From assembly GCF_004355185.1 (NCBI RefSeq), contig NZ_CP037922.1, positions 3,876,001-3,940,000 of the forward strand: DNA of 64,000 bases. The letters run 5' to 3'. The notes under the pieces are model-generated. The model was not told where the DNA came from, did no database searches, and saw nothing but the letters and a program-made list of their open reading frames with translations. Numbering within the stretch: position 1 is the stretch's first letter; every line of letters begins with the position of its first letter. A program made the translations under genes and the position numbers. The stretch comes from Hymenobacter radiodurans. Lineage in GTDB: Bacteria > Bacteroidota > Bacteroidia > Cytophagales > Hymenobacteraceae. Shown here piece after piece: positions 1 through 7,404 of the stretch.

Positions 1-651
1 CAGCACGAAATCTACCTGCTCATCAATGGTAATATGCGTGGTATCGAGCATGATGGCATCGGCAGCGCGGCGCAATGGACTTTCGGCGCGGGTCGAGTCG
101 ATGTGGTCGCGCTTGGTGAGGTTGTCAATAATAGCTTCGACCTCCACATGCTCACCATTCATAGCCAACTCCTCCTGCCGACGTAGCGCCCGCACGCGGG
201 TTTCGGCGGTCATAAACACCTTTACTTCCGCATCCGGGAACACCGTGGTGCCAATGTCGCGGCCGTCCATCACTACTCCGCGCTTGCGGCCCATGCGCTG
301 CTGCTGACTGACCATAGCGTGGCGCACGGCCGGTATCACCGACACCTCACTTACGGAGTTAGAGATAACCATCTGACGAATCTCATCTTCGCGGATTTCG
401 CCGTCCAGACACAATTCGTTTCGCCCCGTGCGGCGGTTGCGCTTAAACGAGATGTGCATATCGTGCAGGGCCTGCTCGATACGGGGCAAATCGTCGAACG
501 CAATTTTATGTTCGAGCAAATACAGGGTCACGGCCCGGTACATGGCGCCCGTGTCAATGTAGGCATACCCTAACTCGGCGGCTACGGCTTTGGCGGTAGT
601 GCTTTTACCGCACGAAGAGTAGCCGTCGATGGCAATGACGATTTTTCTCAT
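1..651 (-). CDS. cmk: cytidylate kinase, 3' end cut off by window edge
   Basis: Phosphorylates CMP/dCMP with ATP in the cytoplasm. The minus-strand frame is open from an ATG at 651 to base 1 (217 codons, no stop; the family is about 225-235 residues, so only the C-terminal tip is missing). It starts MRKIVIAIDGYSSCGKSTTA, a P-loop with GYSSCGKST, followed by the typical AYIDTGAMYRAVT and the later VVMDGRDIGTTVFPDA motif. The start codon overlaps the stop of the upstream small gene in an ATGA arrangement, so the two are probably co-transcribed. The identification is firm. Confidence 0.93.
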   Translation of the reverse strand, partial: MRKIVIAIDGYSSCGKSTTAKAVAAELGYAYIDTGAMYRAVTLYLLEHKIAFDDLPRIEQALHDMHISFKRNRRTGRNELCLDGEIREDEIRQMVISNSVSEVSVIPAVRHAMVSQQQRMGRKRGVVMDGRDIGTTVFPDAEVKVFMTAETRVRALRRQEELAMNGEHVEVEAIIDNLTKRDHIDSTRAESPLRRAADAIMLDTTHITIDEQVDFVL

Positions 652-1064
652 GGGGAAGTCGTTCGGCGCGGGGGCAAGGGGACGGGAATCCAGGTTCGAC
701 GACGTGGTATGGCAGCCGCGGCTAAGCGGGTGGGCACAGAGTGGAAGAATACCATTACGGACTCAACCGCACCATGCACCAATTGCCGCTCCACGTAGCT
801 GAACGGATTGATAAAGGTACAACCAGCTATCTGTACGCCGACCAGCCCAGAGGCGTCGCGGTGCCAGTGGCCCCCAAAGCTACGGATTATGCACTCCCCC
901 AAAAAGCACCCCAGCGCATTTACTACTCCGGGCTGAGCTTCATGGCTAATGCTACTGCGCTCACGATCAATAAATTCGGTGAGCGTTGACACCGCTACTT
1001 CGTCAAAAGAAGGGATGTTTAAATTTTGCCGCACGGCTTCGGCGGCGCTTCGTAGTTCTTCCAT
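648..1064 (-). CDS. small unknown protein, paralogue of the next gene
   Basis: Codes for 138 residues from an ATG at 1064 and ends overlapping the cmk start by 4 bases. No signal peptide or membrane segment is visible. The middle holds the stretch VVNALGCFLGECIIRSFGGHW, which is nearly repeated in the gene immediately upstream (VINALGCFLGECIVQTYQGEW), followed in both by a segment with NPF and a FF.(S/Q)(V/I)P.RL ending. This makes the two tandem paralogues. The pattern recalls DUF3806-type proteins, but I cannot confirm that. The last 25 residues are rich in Arg and Pro and diverge from the paralogue. Function unknown. Confidence 0.7.
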   Translation of the reverse strand: MEELRSAAEAVRQNLNIPSFDEVAVSTLTEFIDRERSSISHEAQPGVVNALGCFLGECIIRSFGGHWHRDASGLVGVQIAGCTFINPFSYVERQLVHGAVESVMVFFHSVPTRLAAAAIPRRRTWIPVPLPPRRTTSP

Positions 1065-1184
1065 CGTAGAAAAAACGCAGCATCCGGTAACTGACGCAAG
1101 TAAGGTTCAAAATGAAAACTACCGGATTAGTTAAGTTTTAAACTTACAACAGAAGAAAATAATATTTCAGGGAAAATATAGTAA

Positions 1185-1579
1185 TTAAATCCAATTTTTG
1201 CGCGGTGCTTCCGCCTCCAAGCGGGCCGGAATCTGCTCAAAAAATGTCACTACCGAATTAGCTAGGCCACTGTTTAACTGTTGCCCTACGCGATAAAAAG
1301 GATTTAGAAATAGCTTCTCGCGCAAGCCGATGCCCGTGGTTCCGTCTGGCCCGGTGGCCCACTCGCCCTGGTAGGTTTGCACGATGCACTCACCCAGAAA
1401 GCAACCTAAAGCATTGATCACACCTTCCCGGCTCGCCTCAGGCAATTGCGCCCGCTGTCCTTCAATAAAGTCGGAAAGGCGCTGTACCCCGGCGGCGTCG
1501 AAGCCATTGACCTGCAATTGTTGGCGCACGGCATCGGCGGCTGCGCGGAGGGCGGTGAGAGGGTTTTGCTCGGGGGCAT
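1185..1579 (-). CDS. small unknown protein, paralogue of its neighbour; start probably masked by a lost base
   Basis: The uninterrupted frame begins at a GTG at 1529 (114 residues), but codons upstream of it (ALRAAADAVRQ) align with the N-terminus of the downstream paralogue (LRSAAEAVRQ) and have no start codon in frame. An ATG at 1579 lies one frame off, directly before a five-C run (1572-1576 on the plus strand). One extra C there gives MPPEQNPLTALRAAADAVRQ and a 131-residue protein, close to the paralogue's 138. I therefore annotate the gene from 1579 with a suspected single-base loss. Conserved core: NALGCFLGECI. Function unknown. Confidence 0.6.
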
Positions 1580-1640
1580 TTTCAGATGTAAGTAAAGCGG
1601 AATAAGCCGTTCAGCCTATTAGCTGAGTGGGCGATATGCA

Positions 1641-1802
1641 TTAGCAGTCGTGTGTGGGGCAGGGCATACGGCCGCCTTTGCTCTGGCGCTTAAAGGCTTT
1701 GGTTTTCTTCTGTTGGGCTGTGCGCTGGGCGCAACCAGCCATGGGAGCCACGGCAGAACCAGTCAGCACTGCCGCCAGCAACAAGGTCATTATCTTTCTC
1801 AC
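1641..1802 (-). CDS. very small putative lipoprotein
   Basis: About 53 residues from a GTG at 1802 (VRKIMTLLLAAVLTGSAVAP); an ATG at 1790 would remove the positively charged n-region, and an upstream ATG at 1832 gives a less signal-like start. The hydrophobic stretch is followed by APMAGCAQ, a plausible lipobox with the lipidated Cys in MAGC, then a Lys/Gln-rich tail ending MPCPTHDC. It would be an outer- or inner-membrane-anchored peptide. No known family is recognised. It is divergent from the adenine deaminase gene, the two starts lying about 100 bases apart. Confidence 0.55.
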   Translation of the reverse strand: MRKIMTLLLAAVLTGSAVAPMAGCAQRTAQQKKTKAFKRQSKGGRMPCPTHDC

Positions 1803-1898
1803 GAGACGAATTTGGCAGGTATAATTAACCAAATATAAGGTTCTTTACCCGTCCGCCGGCCTGGGGGGCAAATTCTCAATCCTTACCTTTTCCGCCTT

Positions 1899-3566
1899 AT
1901 GCCCGCCGAATTCAGCCTGCGCGCCAACGTCGTTAATCTGTTTGCTAACACCATTACTCCGGCTACCATTTACGTGGCTGGGGGGCAAATTCAGCGCATT
2001 GAACCCCTCTCCTCTCCCGTTCCTGATCCGGCGCTGCCATATGCGTTGCCGGGGTTTGTGGATGCTCATGTGCACGTGGAAAGCTCCCTGCTCGTGCCCG
2101 CCGAGTTTGCCCGCCTAGCGGTGGTACATGGCACCGTAGCCACCGTCTCCGATCCGCACGAAATCGGGAATGTGCTCGGCACTGCGGGCGTGGAATATAT
2201 GCTGGCGAGTGGGCGCACCGTGCCGTTTAAATTTTGCTTCGGCGCCCCTTCCTGCGTGCCCGCTACACCTTTCGAAACGGCTGGGGCTGTTATATCGGCT
2301 CAGGATATTGAGCAGCTATTTCAGAACCCCGAAATCGGCTATCTAGCCGAAATGATGAACTGGCCCGGCGTGCTGCACAACGACCCTGATGTAGCAGCCA
2401 AAATTGGCTTGGCCCAGCGCTACGGTCGCCCCGTAGACGGCCACGCACCCGGCTTGCGCGGCCAGGATGCCCAGCGCTACGCCGCAGCCGGCATCAGCAC
2501 CGATCATGAGTGCTTCACCGCTGATGAAGCTCGCGACAAGCTGGCCGTGGGCATGAAGATTCTTATCCGGGAAGGCTCCGCGGCCCGCAATTTTGAAGCA
2601 CTGATTGACCTGCTACCGGAACACCACGAGAACATGATGTTCTGTTCCGACGACAAGCACCCGGACACGCTTGTTCTAGGTCACATCAATCAGTTAGTAC
2701 AGCGGGCCGTAGCGCGCGGTCAGGAGGTTCTGAAAGTACTGCGCGTAGCTTGTTTGAACCCAGTATTGCACTACAACTTGCCCGTAGGTTTGCTGCGCGA
2801 GGGCGATTCCGCCGACTTTATCGTGGTCGATGACTTAACTGATTTCCGAGTGCGCCAAACGTATGTGGGGGGCAAATTGGTAGCCGAAAACGGCCAAACG
2901 CTTATTCCCGCCGCGCCGGTTGCTGTTGTTAATAACTTCCACGCGCAGCTTTTCACAGCTGAAGATTTTCAAGTGACTGCGCCTCAAAAAGCCCCCCAGG
3001 CACAGCAAACCGAGATTCGCGTGATTGAGTGCTTCGACGGTCAGCTTATCACCGCCCGCCACGACTTACCCGCCAACGTTGAAAATGGCCTTGTCGTGCC
3101 CGACGTAGCACACGACATACTAAAGCTCACTGTTGTAAACCGTTATGAAGTTGCGCCGCCAGCGGTAGCCTTTATCACAGGCTTTGGTTTGAAGCGTGGC
3201 GCCTTGGCCTCCAGTGTCGGCCACGATTCGCACAATATTACCGCAGTCGGCACCGATGATGAGAGTATTGCCCGAGCAGTAAACTTGGTTATCGAAGCAA
3301 AAGGCGGGCTGGCGGCTGTGGGGGGCAATTTGGAGGAAATACTCCTCCCTTTACCCGTAGCTGGCCTCATGTCCGATCAGGATGGCTACCGGGTAGCCGA
3401 AGCGTATGCTGCCGTCGATGCACTGGCCAAAGAGTTAGGCTCACCGCTGGCCGCGCCCTTTATGACCTTGTCCTTCATGGCTTTGCTAGTAATTCCCAGC
3501 CTGAAGCTCAGCGACAAAGGCTTATTTGATGGGGAGGCTTTCCAGTTTGTGGAAGCCGTGGTATAA
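1899..3566 (+). CDS. ade: adenine deaminase
   Basis: Hydrolyses adenine to hypoxanthine and ammonia (purine salvage or catabolism). The 555-residue length fits the Ade family. An N-terminal composite beta domain is followed by the amidohydrolase barrel with the metal-site motif PGFVDAHVHVESS, the SDPHEIGNV motif, and GHAPGL and CSDDKHPDTL further on. The C-terminal domain carries HDSHNITAVGTDD and GGLAAVGGN. It sits alone between a divergent lipoprotein gene and a convergent response regulator, ending about 20 bases before a palindromic repeat. It could feed hypoxanthine into the xanthine dehydrogenase/urate island 8-20 kb away. Three GGGGGGCAA words lie within its codons and one in its leader. 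Confidence 0.95.
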   Translation: MPAEFSLRANVVNLFANTITPATIYVAGGQIQRIEPLSSPVPDPALPYALPGFVDAHVHVESSLLVPAEFARLAVVHGTVATVSDPHEIGNVLGTAGVEYMLASGRTVPFKFCFGAPSCVPATPFETAGAVISAQDIEQLFQNPEIGYLAEMMNWPGVLHNDPDVAAKIGLAQRYGRPVDGHAPGLRGQDAQRYAAAGISTDHECFTADEARDKLAVGMKILIREGSAARNFEALIDLLPEHHENMMFCSDDKHPDTLVLGHINQLVQRAVARGQEVLKVLRVACLNPVLHYNLPVGLLREGDSADFIVVDDLTDFRVRQTYVGGKLVAENGQTLIPAAPVAVVNNFHAQLFTAEDFQVTAPQKAPQAQQTEIRVIECFDGQLITARHDLPANVENGLVVPDVAHDILKLTVVNRYEVAPPAVAFITGFGLKRGALASSVGHDSHNITAVGTDDESIARAVNLVIEAKGGLAAVGGNLEEILLPLPVAGLMSDQDGYRVAEAYAAVDALAKELGSPLAAPFMTLSFMALLVIPSLKLSDKGLFDGEAFQFVEAVV

Positions 3567-3586
3567 AGGCTAACACTACAACCCTA

Positions 3587-3689
3587 GGCCGTCATGCAGA
3601 GCGGAAGCGAAGCATCTCGCGTGCTGACACAGGATTAGTAATCATGATACCGCGAGCGAGATGCTTCGCTCCCGCTCTGCATGACGGCC
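3587..3689. repeat. dispersed palindromic repeat, family 1, copy 1
   Basis: Imperfect inverted repeat of about 103 bases in the intergenic space after ade. Left arm begins GGCCGTCATGCAGAGCG and continues AAGCGAAGCATCTCGCG; the right arm is its reverse complement ending CTCTGCATGACGGCC. The loop is about 30 bases. Related copies occur at 13515-13606 and 21261-21356, with decayed or half copies near 17952 and 43302. This looks like a REP-type element; no transposase-like gene is nearby. Confidence 0.85.
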
Positions 3690-3709
3690 TAACTTATATA
3701 AATGGAAAC

Positions 3710-3745
3710 AAAAAAGCCGCTGCACATTCGTGTAGCGGCTTTTTG
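3710..3745. terminator. bidirectional intrinsic terminator
   Basis: Stem GCCGCTGCAC / GTGTAGCGGC with a 4-base loop, flanked by an A run on the left and a T run on the right, so it can end transcription from both sides. It lies between the 3' ends of ade and the response regulator gene. Confidence 0.8.
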
Positions 3746-3765
3746 TAGAATCAATACTGTAAAAC

Positions 3766-4197
3766 TTATACCTCCGCAAAACGCTTACTCATCAGCTTGT
3801 TCAGCTTCTCCTCGGTGAGCGGCTTAGCCAAATATTCCACATCTGGATACTGCGCTACGCGAGCGGTGTCGGCGGCGTGCATGGAGGTAGTCAGTACGGC
3901 TAGTACCGTGCGCGCCTTCACTTCCTCGGGCAGAGCGCTGTAGCGTTGCAAAAACTCAAAACCATCCATGCCCGGCATCTTCAAATCAACGAAAATTAAG
4001 GCAGGCGTTTCATTGGGAATGGGATCAACAAGGTTGCGACCTTCACCCCAGAAGAAATCGTAAGCCTGCTGGGCACGGGTAAAAACTAACACGTTATCGG
4101 CCACATCGAGGCGGCTGAGCAAGCGATTGTTCAGGAAACAGGTGGTCTCGTTATCATCCACCAGCACGATATTGCGCAGCTTTTTAGTCACGGTCAT
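3766..4197 (-). CDS. single-domain response regulator (REC only)
   Basis: 143 residues made of one receiver domain: acidic pair D14/D15 (LVDDNE), phospho-acceptor D71 (FVDLKMPGMDGFEF), T103 (LTTS) and K125 (LAKPL). There is no output domain, so it probably works by protein contact, as in phosphorelay or CheY-like Rcp1 types common in Bacteroidota. No kinase gene adjoins it; the nearest is the TPR kinase at 8848-10980. Start is the ATG at 4197. Confidence 0.9.
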   Translation of the reverse strand: MTVTKKLRNIVLVDDNETTCFLNNRLLSRLDVADNVLVFTRAQQAYDFFWGEGRNLVDPIPNETPALIFVDLKMPGMDGFEFLQRYSALPEEVKARTVLAVLTTSMHAADTARVAQYPDVEYLAKPLTEEKLNKLMSKRFAEV

Positions 4198-4260
4198 AGG
4201 TCTATGTATTTCTATAAGGAGAATACTAAACCGGAAGCCGGCGATAAAGATATTTTTTCT

Positions 4261-5238
4261 TTACAGCCAACCTTGCTCACGCATCCAGTCGTCGTTATAA
4301 ATCTTTCCTAGGTAGCGCGTGCCGTGGTCGGGGAGGATAATCACCATCGTGTCGTCTTCCTGCAAATGCTCACGAGCATACTCTAAGGCCCCGTACACCG
4401 CCGATCCGCAGGACCAGCCCACAAATAAGCCTTCTTCTTTGGCCAACCGGCGCGTCATTACGGCTGCGTCTTGGTCGGTTACTTTAATGAAAAGGTCAAT
4501 CAGGTCGAAGTCGACATTCTTGGGCAGAATATCCTCTCCAATGCCTTCGGTTTTGTAAGGATAAATCTCGTTTTCATCGAAAACACCCGTCTCCTTATAC
4601 TTCTTGAACACCGAGCCATAAGTATCCAAACCCACCGTAATTAGCGACGGGTTCTGCTCTTTCAGATACTTGGCCGTACCGCAAATAGTACCCCCAGTGC
4701 CAACACCGCAGGCTAAATGAGTAATCTTTCCATCCGTCTGGGCCCACAGTTCGGGGCCGGTGCTCTCGTAGTGGGCAGCCGTGTTGGAGAGGTTGTCGTA
4801 CTGGTTTGGATAGAAGGAATTTGGCGTTTCCGCGTTCAGGCGGCGCGCTACGGAATAGTAGGAGCGCGGATCTTCAGGAGCTACATCCACGGGGCAGATA
4901 ACTACCTCGGCGCCCACGGCGCGCAGGATATCCTGCTTTTCCTTGCTCTGCTTGTCGCTCATCACGAAAATGCACTTGTAGCCCTTCGCAATAGCAGCTA
5001 GGGCCAGGCCCATGCCGGTGTTGCCGCTAGTGCCTTCGATGATGGTGCCGCCGGGCTTGAGCAAGCCGGCTTTTTCCGCGTCCTCTACCATGCGCACGGC
5101 CATGCGGTCCTTCACAGAATTGCCCGGATTGAAGTATTCAACCTTGGCCAGCACCGTGCCTTTGATGCCGTCGGCTACTTTATTGAGTTTGACCAAGGGA
5201 GTATTGCCGATGGCTTCAACTATGTTATTCAGATACAT
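4261..5238 (-). CDS. PLP-dependent cysteine synthase / cystathionine beta-synthase-like enzyme
   Basis: Fold-type II PLP enzyme of 325 residues. The Schiff-base Lys is K43 in GNSVKDR; the phosphate-binding loop of the cofactor is GTGGTICGTAKYL; the substrate loop is EGTSGNTGMGLA. The ending ILPDHGTRYLGKIYNDDWM is closer to cystathionine beta-synthase than to CysK, but no CBS domain pair follows. Likely role: condensing (acetyl)serine or serine with sulfide or homocysteine. An in-frame TTG at 5274 is possible, but the ATG at 5238 (MYLNNIVEAIGNTPLVKLN) starts right where the family does. A TACCTTTG -7 element lies 34 bases upstream. Confidence 0.88.
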   Translation of the reverse strand: MYLNNIVEAIGNTPLVKLNKVADGIKGTVLAKVEYFNPGNSVKDRMAVRMVEDAEKAGLLKPGGTIIEGTSGNTGMGLALAAIAKGYKCIFVMSDKQSKEKQDILRAVGAEVVICPVDVAPEDPRSYYSVARRLNAETPNSFYPNQYDNLSNTAAHYESTGPELWAQTDGKITHLACGVGTGGTICGTAKYLKEQNPSLITVGLDTYGSVFKKYKETGVFDENEIYPYKTEGIGEDILPKNVDFDLIDLFIKVTDQDAAVMTRRLAKEEGLFVGWSCGSAVYGALEYAREHLQEDDTMVIILPDHGTRYLGKIYNDDWMREQGWL

Positions 5239-5271
5239 ACAGTTGGGTACGCAGAGTAGTTGGGTGGACCG

Positions 5272-5279
5272 CAAAGGTA
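5272..5279 (-). promoter_or_regulatory. -7 element (TACCTTTG) of the PLP enzyme gene
   Basis: On the minus strand the bases read TACCTTTGC, matching the Bacteroidota TAnnTTTG consensus, about 34 bases before the ATG at 5238. No convincing -33 box is seen. It implies a short leader. Confidence 0.45.
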
Positions 5280-5364
5280 CGTATTTACCTTCTTAGCCCC
5301 ACGCTGCAATTCACCACAACCCCATAAGCACCCCCAAATCCTGACCAAAAAAGAGCCGTAAAGC

Positions 5365-5377
5365 GACTTAATAAGTC
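5365..5377. promoter_or_regulatory. operator-like palindrome GACTTnnnAAGTC, copy 1
   Basis: Reads GACTTAATAAGTC, a perfect 5+5 inverted repeat with a 3-base centre. The same arms recur at 5478-5490, and a partial copy (ACTTGTTAA on the minus strand) lies at about 5384-5393. It lies in the space between the PLP enzyme gene and sucD, so it may bind a regulator of one or both. Confidence 0.45.
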
Positions 5378-5438
5378 TTGTGTGTTTAACAAGTAATCCC
5401 TTCCTCCTCTACCTTCCGTAAGGGAAGCGGCAGCTTGG

Positions 5439-5468
5439 CTTGCCTCCCCCCAAAAAAGCCTACTTTTG
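5439..5468 (+). promoter_or_regulatory. probable sucD promoter
   Basis: The -7 element TACTTTTG (5461-5468) matches TAnnTTTG exactly, with CTTG at 5439-5442 as a possible -33 box, 18 bases apart. Predicted transcription start near 5475, about 65 bases before the sucD ATG and at the edge of the second GACTTnnnAAGTC palindrome. Confidence 0.5.
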
Positions 5469-5475
5469 CGCACCG

Positions 5476-5492
5476 ATGACTTGTTAAGTCAT
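5476..5492. promoter_or_regulatory. operator-like palindrome at the sucD start point, copy 2
   Basis: Reads ATGACTTGTTAAGTCAT: perfect 7-base arms around a GTT centre. It contains the same GACTTnnnAAGTC core as 5365-5377 and covers the predicted transcription start, the classic site for a repressor. Confidence 0.5.
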
Positions 5493-5539
5493 TCCCCATT
5501 ACCACCCTATATCGCATTTTCCTCCTAACCTTTCTCCTA

Positions 5540-6433
5540 ATGAGCGTTCTGGTCAATAAGGATTCTAAAGTGATTGTGCAGGGCTTCACGGGCTCCGAAG
5601 GCTCGTTTCATGCTCAGCAGATGATTGAATACGGCACCAACGTGGTTGGCGGCGTAACGCCCGGCAAAGGCGGCACTACCCACCTCGACCGTCCTGTGTT
5701 CAACACCGTGGCTGAAGCCGTGGAGCAAGCCGGTGCCGACACGAGCATTATTTTCGTGCCCCCAGCTTTCGCCGCCGATGCTATCATGGAAGCCGCCGAC
5801 GCGGGCATCAAAGTCATCGTGACCATCACCGAAGGCATCCCGACCAAGGACATGATTGCGGTAAAGGAGTACCTGAAAGGCCGCGACGGTTTGCGCATGA
5901 TTGGGCCAAACTGCCCCGGCGTAATGACCGCCGGCGAGTGCAAAGTGGGCATCATGCCCGGCTTTATCTTCACCAAAGGCAAAATCGGTATCGTGTCTAA
6001 GTCGGGCACGCTGACCTATGAGGCTGTTGACCAACTCACCAAGGCCGGCCTCGGCCAGACCACGGCTATCGGCATCGGCGGCGACCCCATCATCGGCACG
6101 ACCACTAAAGAAGCGGTGGAGCTGCTCATGAACGACCCCGAAACCGAAGGCATCGTGATGATCGGTGAAATTGGTGGTGGCATGGAAGCAGAAGCTGCTC
6201 GCTGGATCAAAGAAACCGGCAACAAAAAGCCCGTGGTAGGCTTCATTGCTGGTCAAACTGCACCTCCCGGCCGTCGCATGGGCCACGCTGGTGCCATCGT
6301 AGGCGGCGCCGATGATACGGCAGCGGCCAAAATGGCCATCATGCGCGAGTGCGGCATCCACGTAGTTGACTCACCCGCTGAGATTGGCGACACGATGCTC
6401 CGCGTACTACAAGGCGAGAAAGTCACTGCATAG
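5540..6433 (+). CDS. sucD: succinyl-CoA synthetase (ADP-forming), alpha subunit
   Basis: Interconverts succinyl-CoA and succinate with substrate-level phosphorylation in the TCA cycle, as an alpha/beta complex. 297 residues, usual length. The CoA-binding Rossmann part has [13 protein letters not shown] and GGVTPGKGG; the ligase part has [19 protein letters not shown] and the phospho-histidine H249 in [11 protein letters not shown]. The beta-subunit gene sucC is not in the window, as is common in Bacteroidota. Two palindromes and a -7 element lie upstream and a terminator follows 15 bases after the stop. Confidence 0.96.
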   Translation: MSVLVNKDSKVIVQGFTGSEGSFHAQQMIEYGTNVVGGVTPGKGGTTHLDRPVFNTVAEAVEQAGADTSIIFVPPAFAADAIMEAADAGIKVIVTITEGIPTKDMIAVKEYLKGRDGLRMIGPNCPGVMTAGECKVGIMPGFIFTKGKIGIVSKSGTLTYEAVDQLTKAGLGQTTAIGIGGDPIIGTTTKEAVELLMNDPETEGIVMIGEIGGGMEAEAARWIKETGNKKPVVGFIAGQTAPPGRRMGHAGAIVGGADDTAAAKMAIMRECGIHVVDSPAEIGDTMLRVLQGEKVTA

Positions 6434-6448
6434 TTTCTCGATTACTAC

Positions 6449-6495
6449 AACCATAAAAAAGCCCCCAGAAGATTTCTGGGGCTTTTTTATGGTTG
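6449..6495. terminator. bidirectional terminator between sucD and a lipoprotein gene
   Basis: Long inverted repeat AACCATAAAAAAGCCCC... with its reverse complement, ending CTTTTTTATGGTT; the GC core is GCCCCCAGAA / TTCTGGGGC. One arm has five C and the other four G. It serves the convergent genes on both sides. Confidence 0.85.
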
Positions 6496-6504
6496 CTTGT
6501 TGTA

Positions 6505-7251
6505 CTACTTCTTTCCACTTTGCCCCCCGATATTCACGACCACGCCAAAATTAAATACTGAGTTAGAAGCCTTTAAATACTTCTGACTGCGCAAGCCAAA
6601 CATACCACCGCTGATGAGCTGCAGTTGTACCGGACCGGCTACCTGCACGCGGGTGAAGGTGATAGGCTCAACGAAAACGTTATCCTCGGGTGTGGTAGCC
6701 ACCCCATCCACGCGCAAGTCGCTTAGCTCCAGATAGCTCAGGCGCAACGCGGTGCCGTACGAAACAGGAAAGTCATTGCCGAAAAGGTGAAATGACTTCT
6801 TCTCTTTGGAGCTGTAATTTACCTGCAGGAAATACTTGTTCAAGTCGCCTTCTACCGTGCGCTCCACGGTTTTGATATCATTCTCGGTTTTGAAATCGGT
6901 GCGCTTGGTAGAGCCGGCACCGAGGCCCACATATACCTCCAGCGCGCGCTTGTCGGGCAGACGGGTGAAGTAACCGCCACCTATTTCGGCAAATCGGTGC
7001 TCCTCGGCTTTGCGTTTTTTGTCGGTATTCAGCGTCGTAAACGTGCCGATGGCCCCAATGTGCTCGCCCACGGCGTAGGCCCCTTGGATGGCAAGGTTAT
7101 TATCCAGATTGGTATGAATACCGCCGCTGAATTCGCCTTTTTGGGTGAGTAAAGGCACATTCGGCGGTGGCGGAAAGTACAAGGACGTACAAGCACCCAG
7201 CCCCGGCAGAACGGCGAGCAGGGCGAGGCGGCGCAAAAATCGGTTAGCCAC
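6505..7251 (-). CDS. putative outer-membrane-associated lipoprotein
   Basis: About 248 residues from a GTG at 7251 (VANRFLRRLALLAVLPGLGA). The lipobox is GLGACTS, so Cys would be lipidated. The rest is beta-rich, with alternating short strands and a closing FNFGVVVNIGG, like a small beta-barrel or autoassociating lipoprotein. The mature start (Y.PPPPNVPLLTQKGE) resembles that of the protein at 28190-28990 (PSPSLVRQKGAVEV), suggesting distant paralogy. The frame is open upstream to 7446, but this would overlap the divergent reductase gene. Function unknown. Confidence 0.7.
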   Translation of the reverse strand: MANRFLRRLALLAVLPGLGACTSLYFPPPPNVPLLTQKGEFSGGIHTNLDNNLAIQGAYAVGEHIGAIGTFTTLNTDKKRKAEEHRFAEIGGGYFTRLPDKRALEVYVGLGAGSTKRTDFKTENDIKTVERTVEGDLNKYFLQVNYSSKEKKSFHLFGNDFPVSYGTALRLSYLELSDLRVDGVATTPEDNVFVEPITFTRVQVAGPVQLQLISGGMFGLRSQKYLKASNSVFNFGVVVNIGGQSGKK

Positions 7252-7404
7252 AAGGCGGAAGTTATTGTTAAAGGTACCCAAGCCAACAATCCGATTAGGG
7301 TATAGTCGGCTGGCAAGCTGAACCGTATAGGAATAGCTCTGGGGGGCAAAAATAGCATTGCCCCGCGCATTACTCGTCTTCTCGCTCTCTGATTTCCGCA
7401 TTCT

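Noticed and set aside
5537..6361. A 274-codon open frame on the minus strand opposite sucD
   Set aside because: It mirrors sucD codons almost exactly, shows His/Asp/Gly-rich composition typical of antisense shadows of GC-rich genes, and matches no family.
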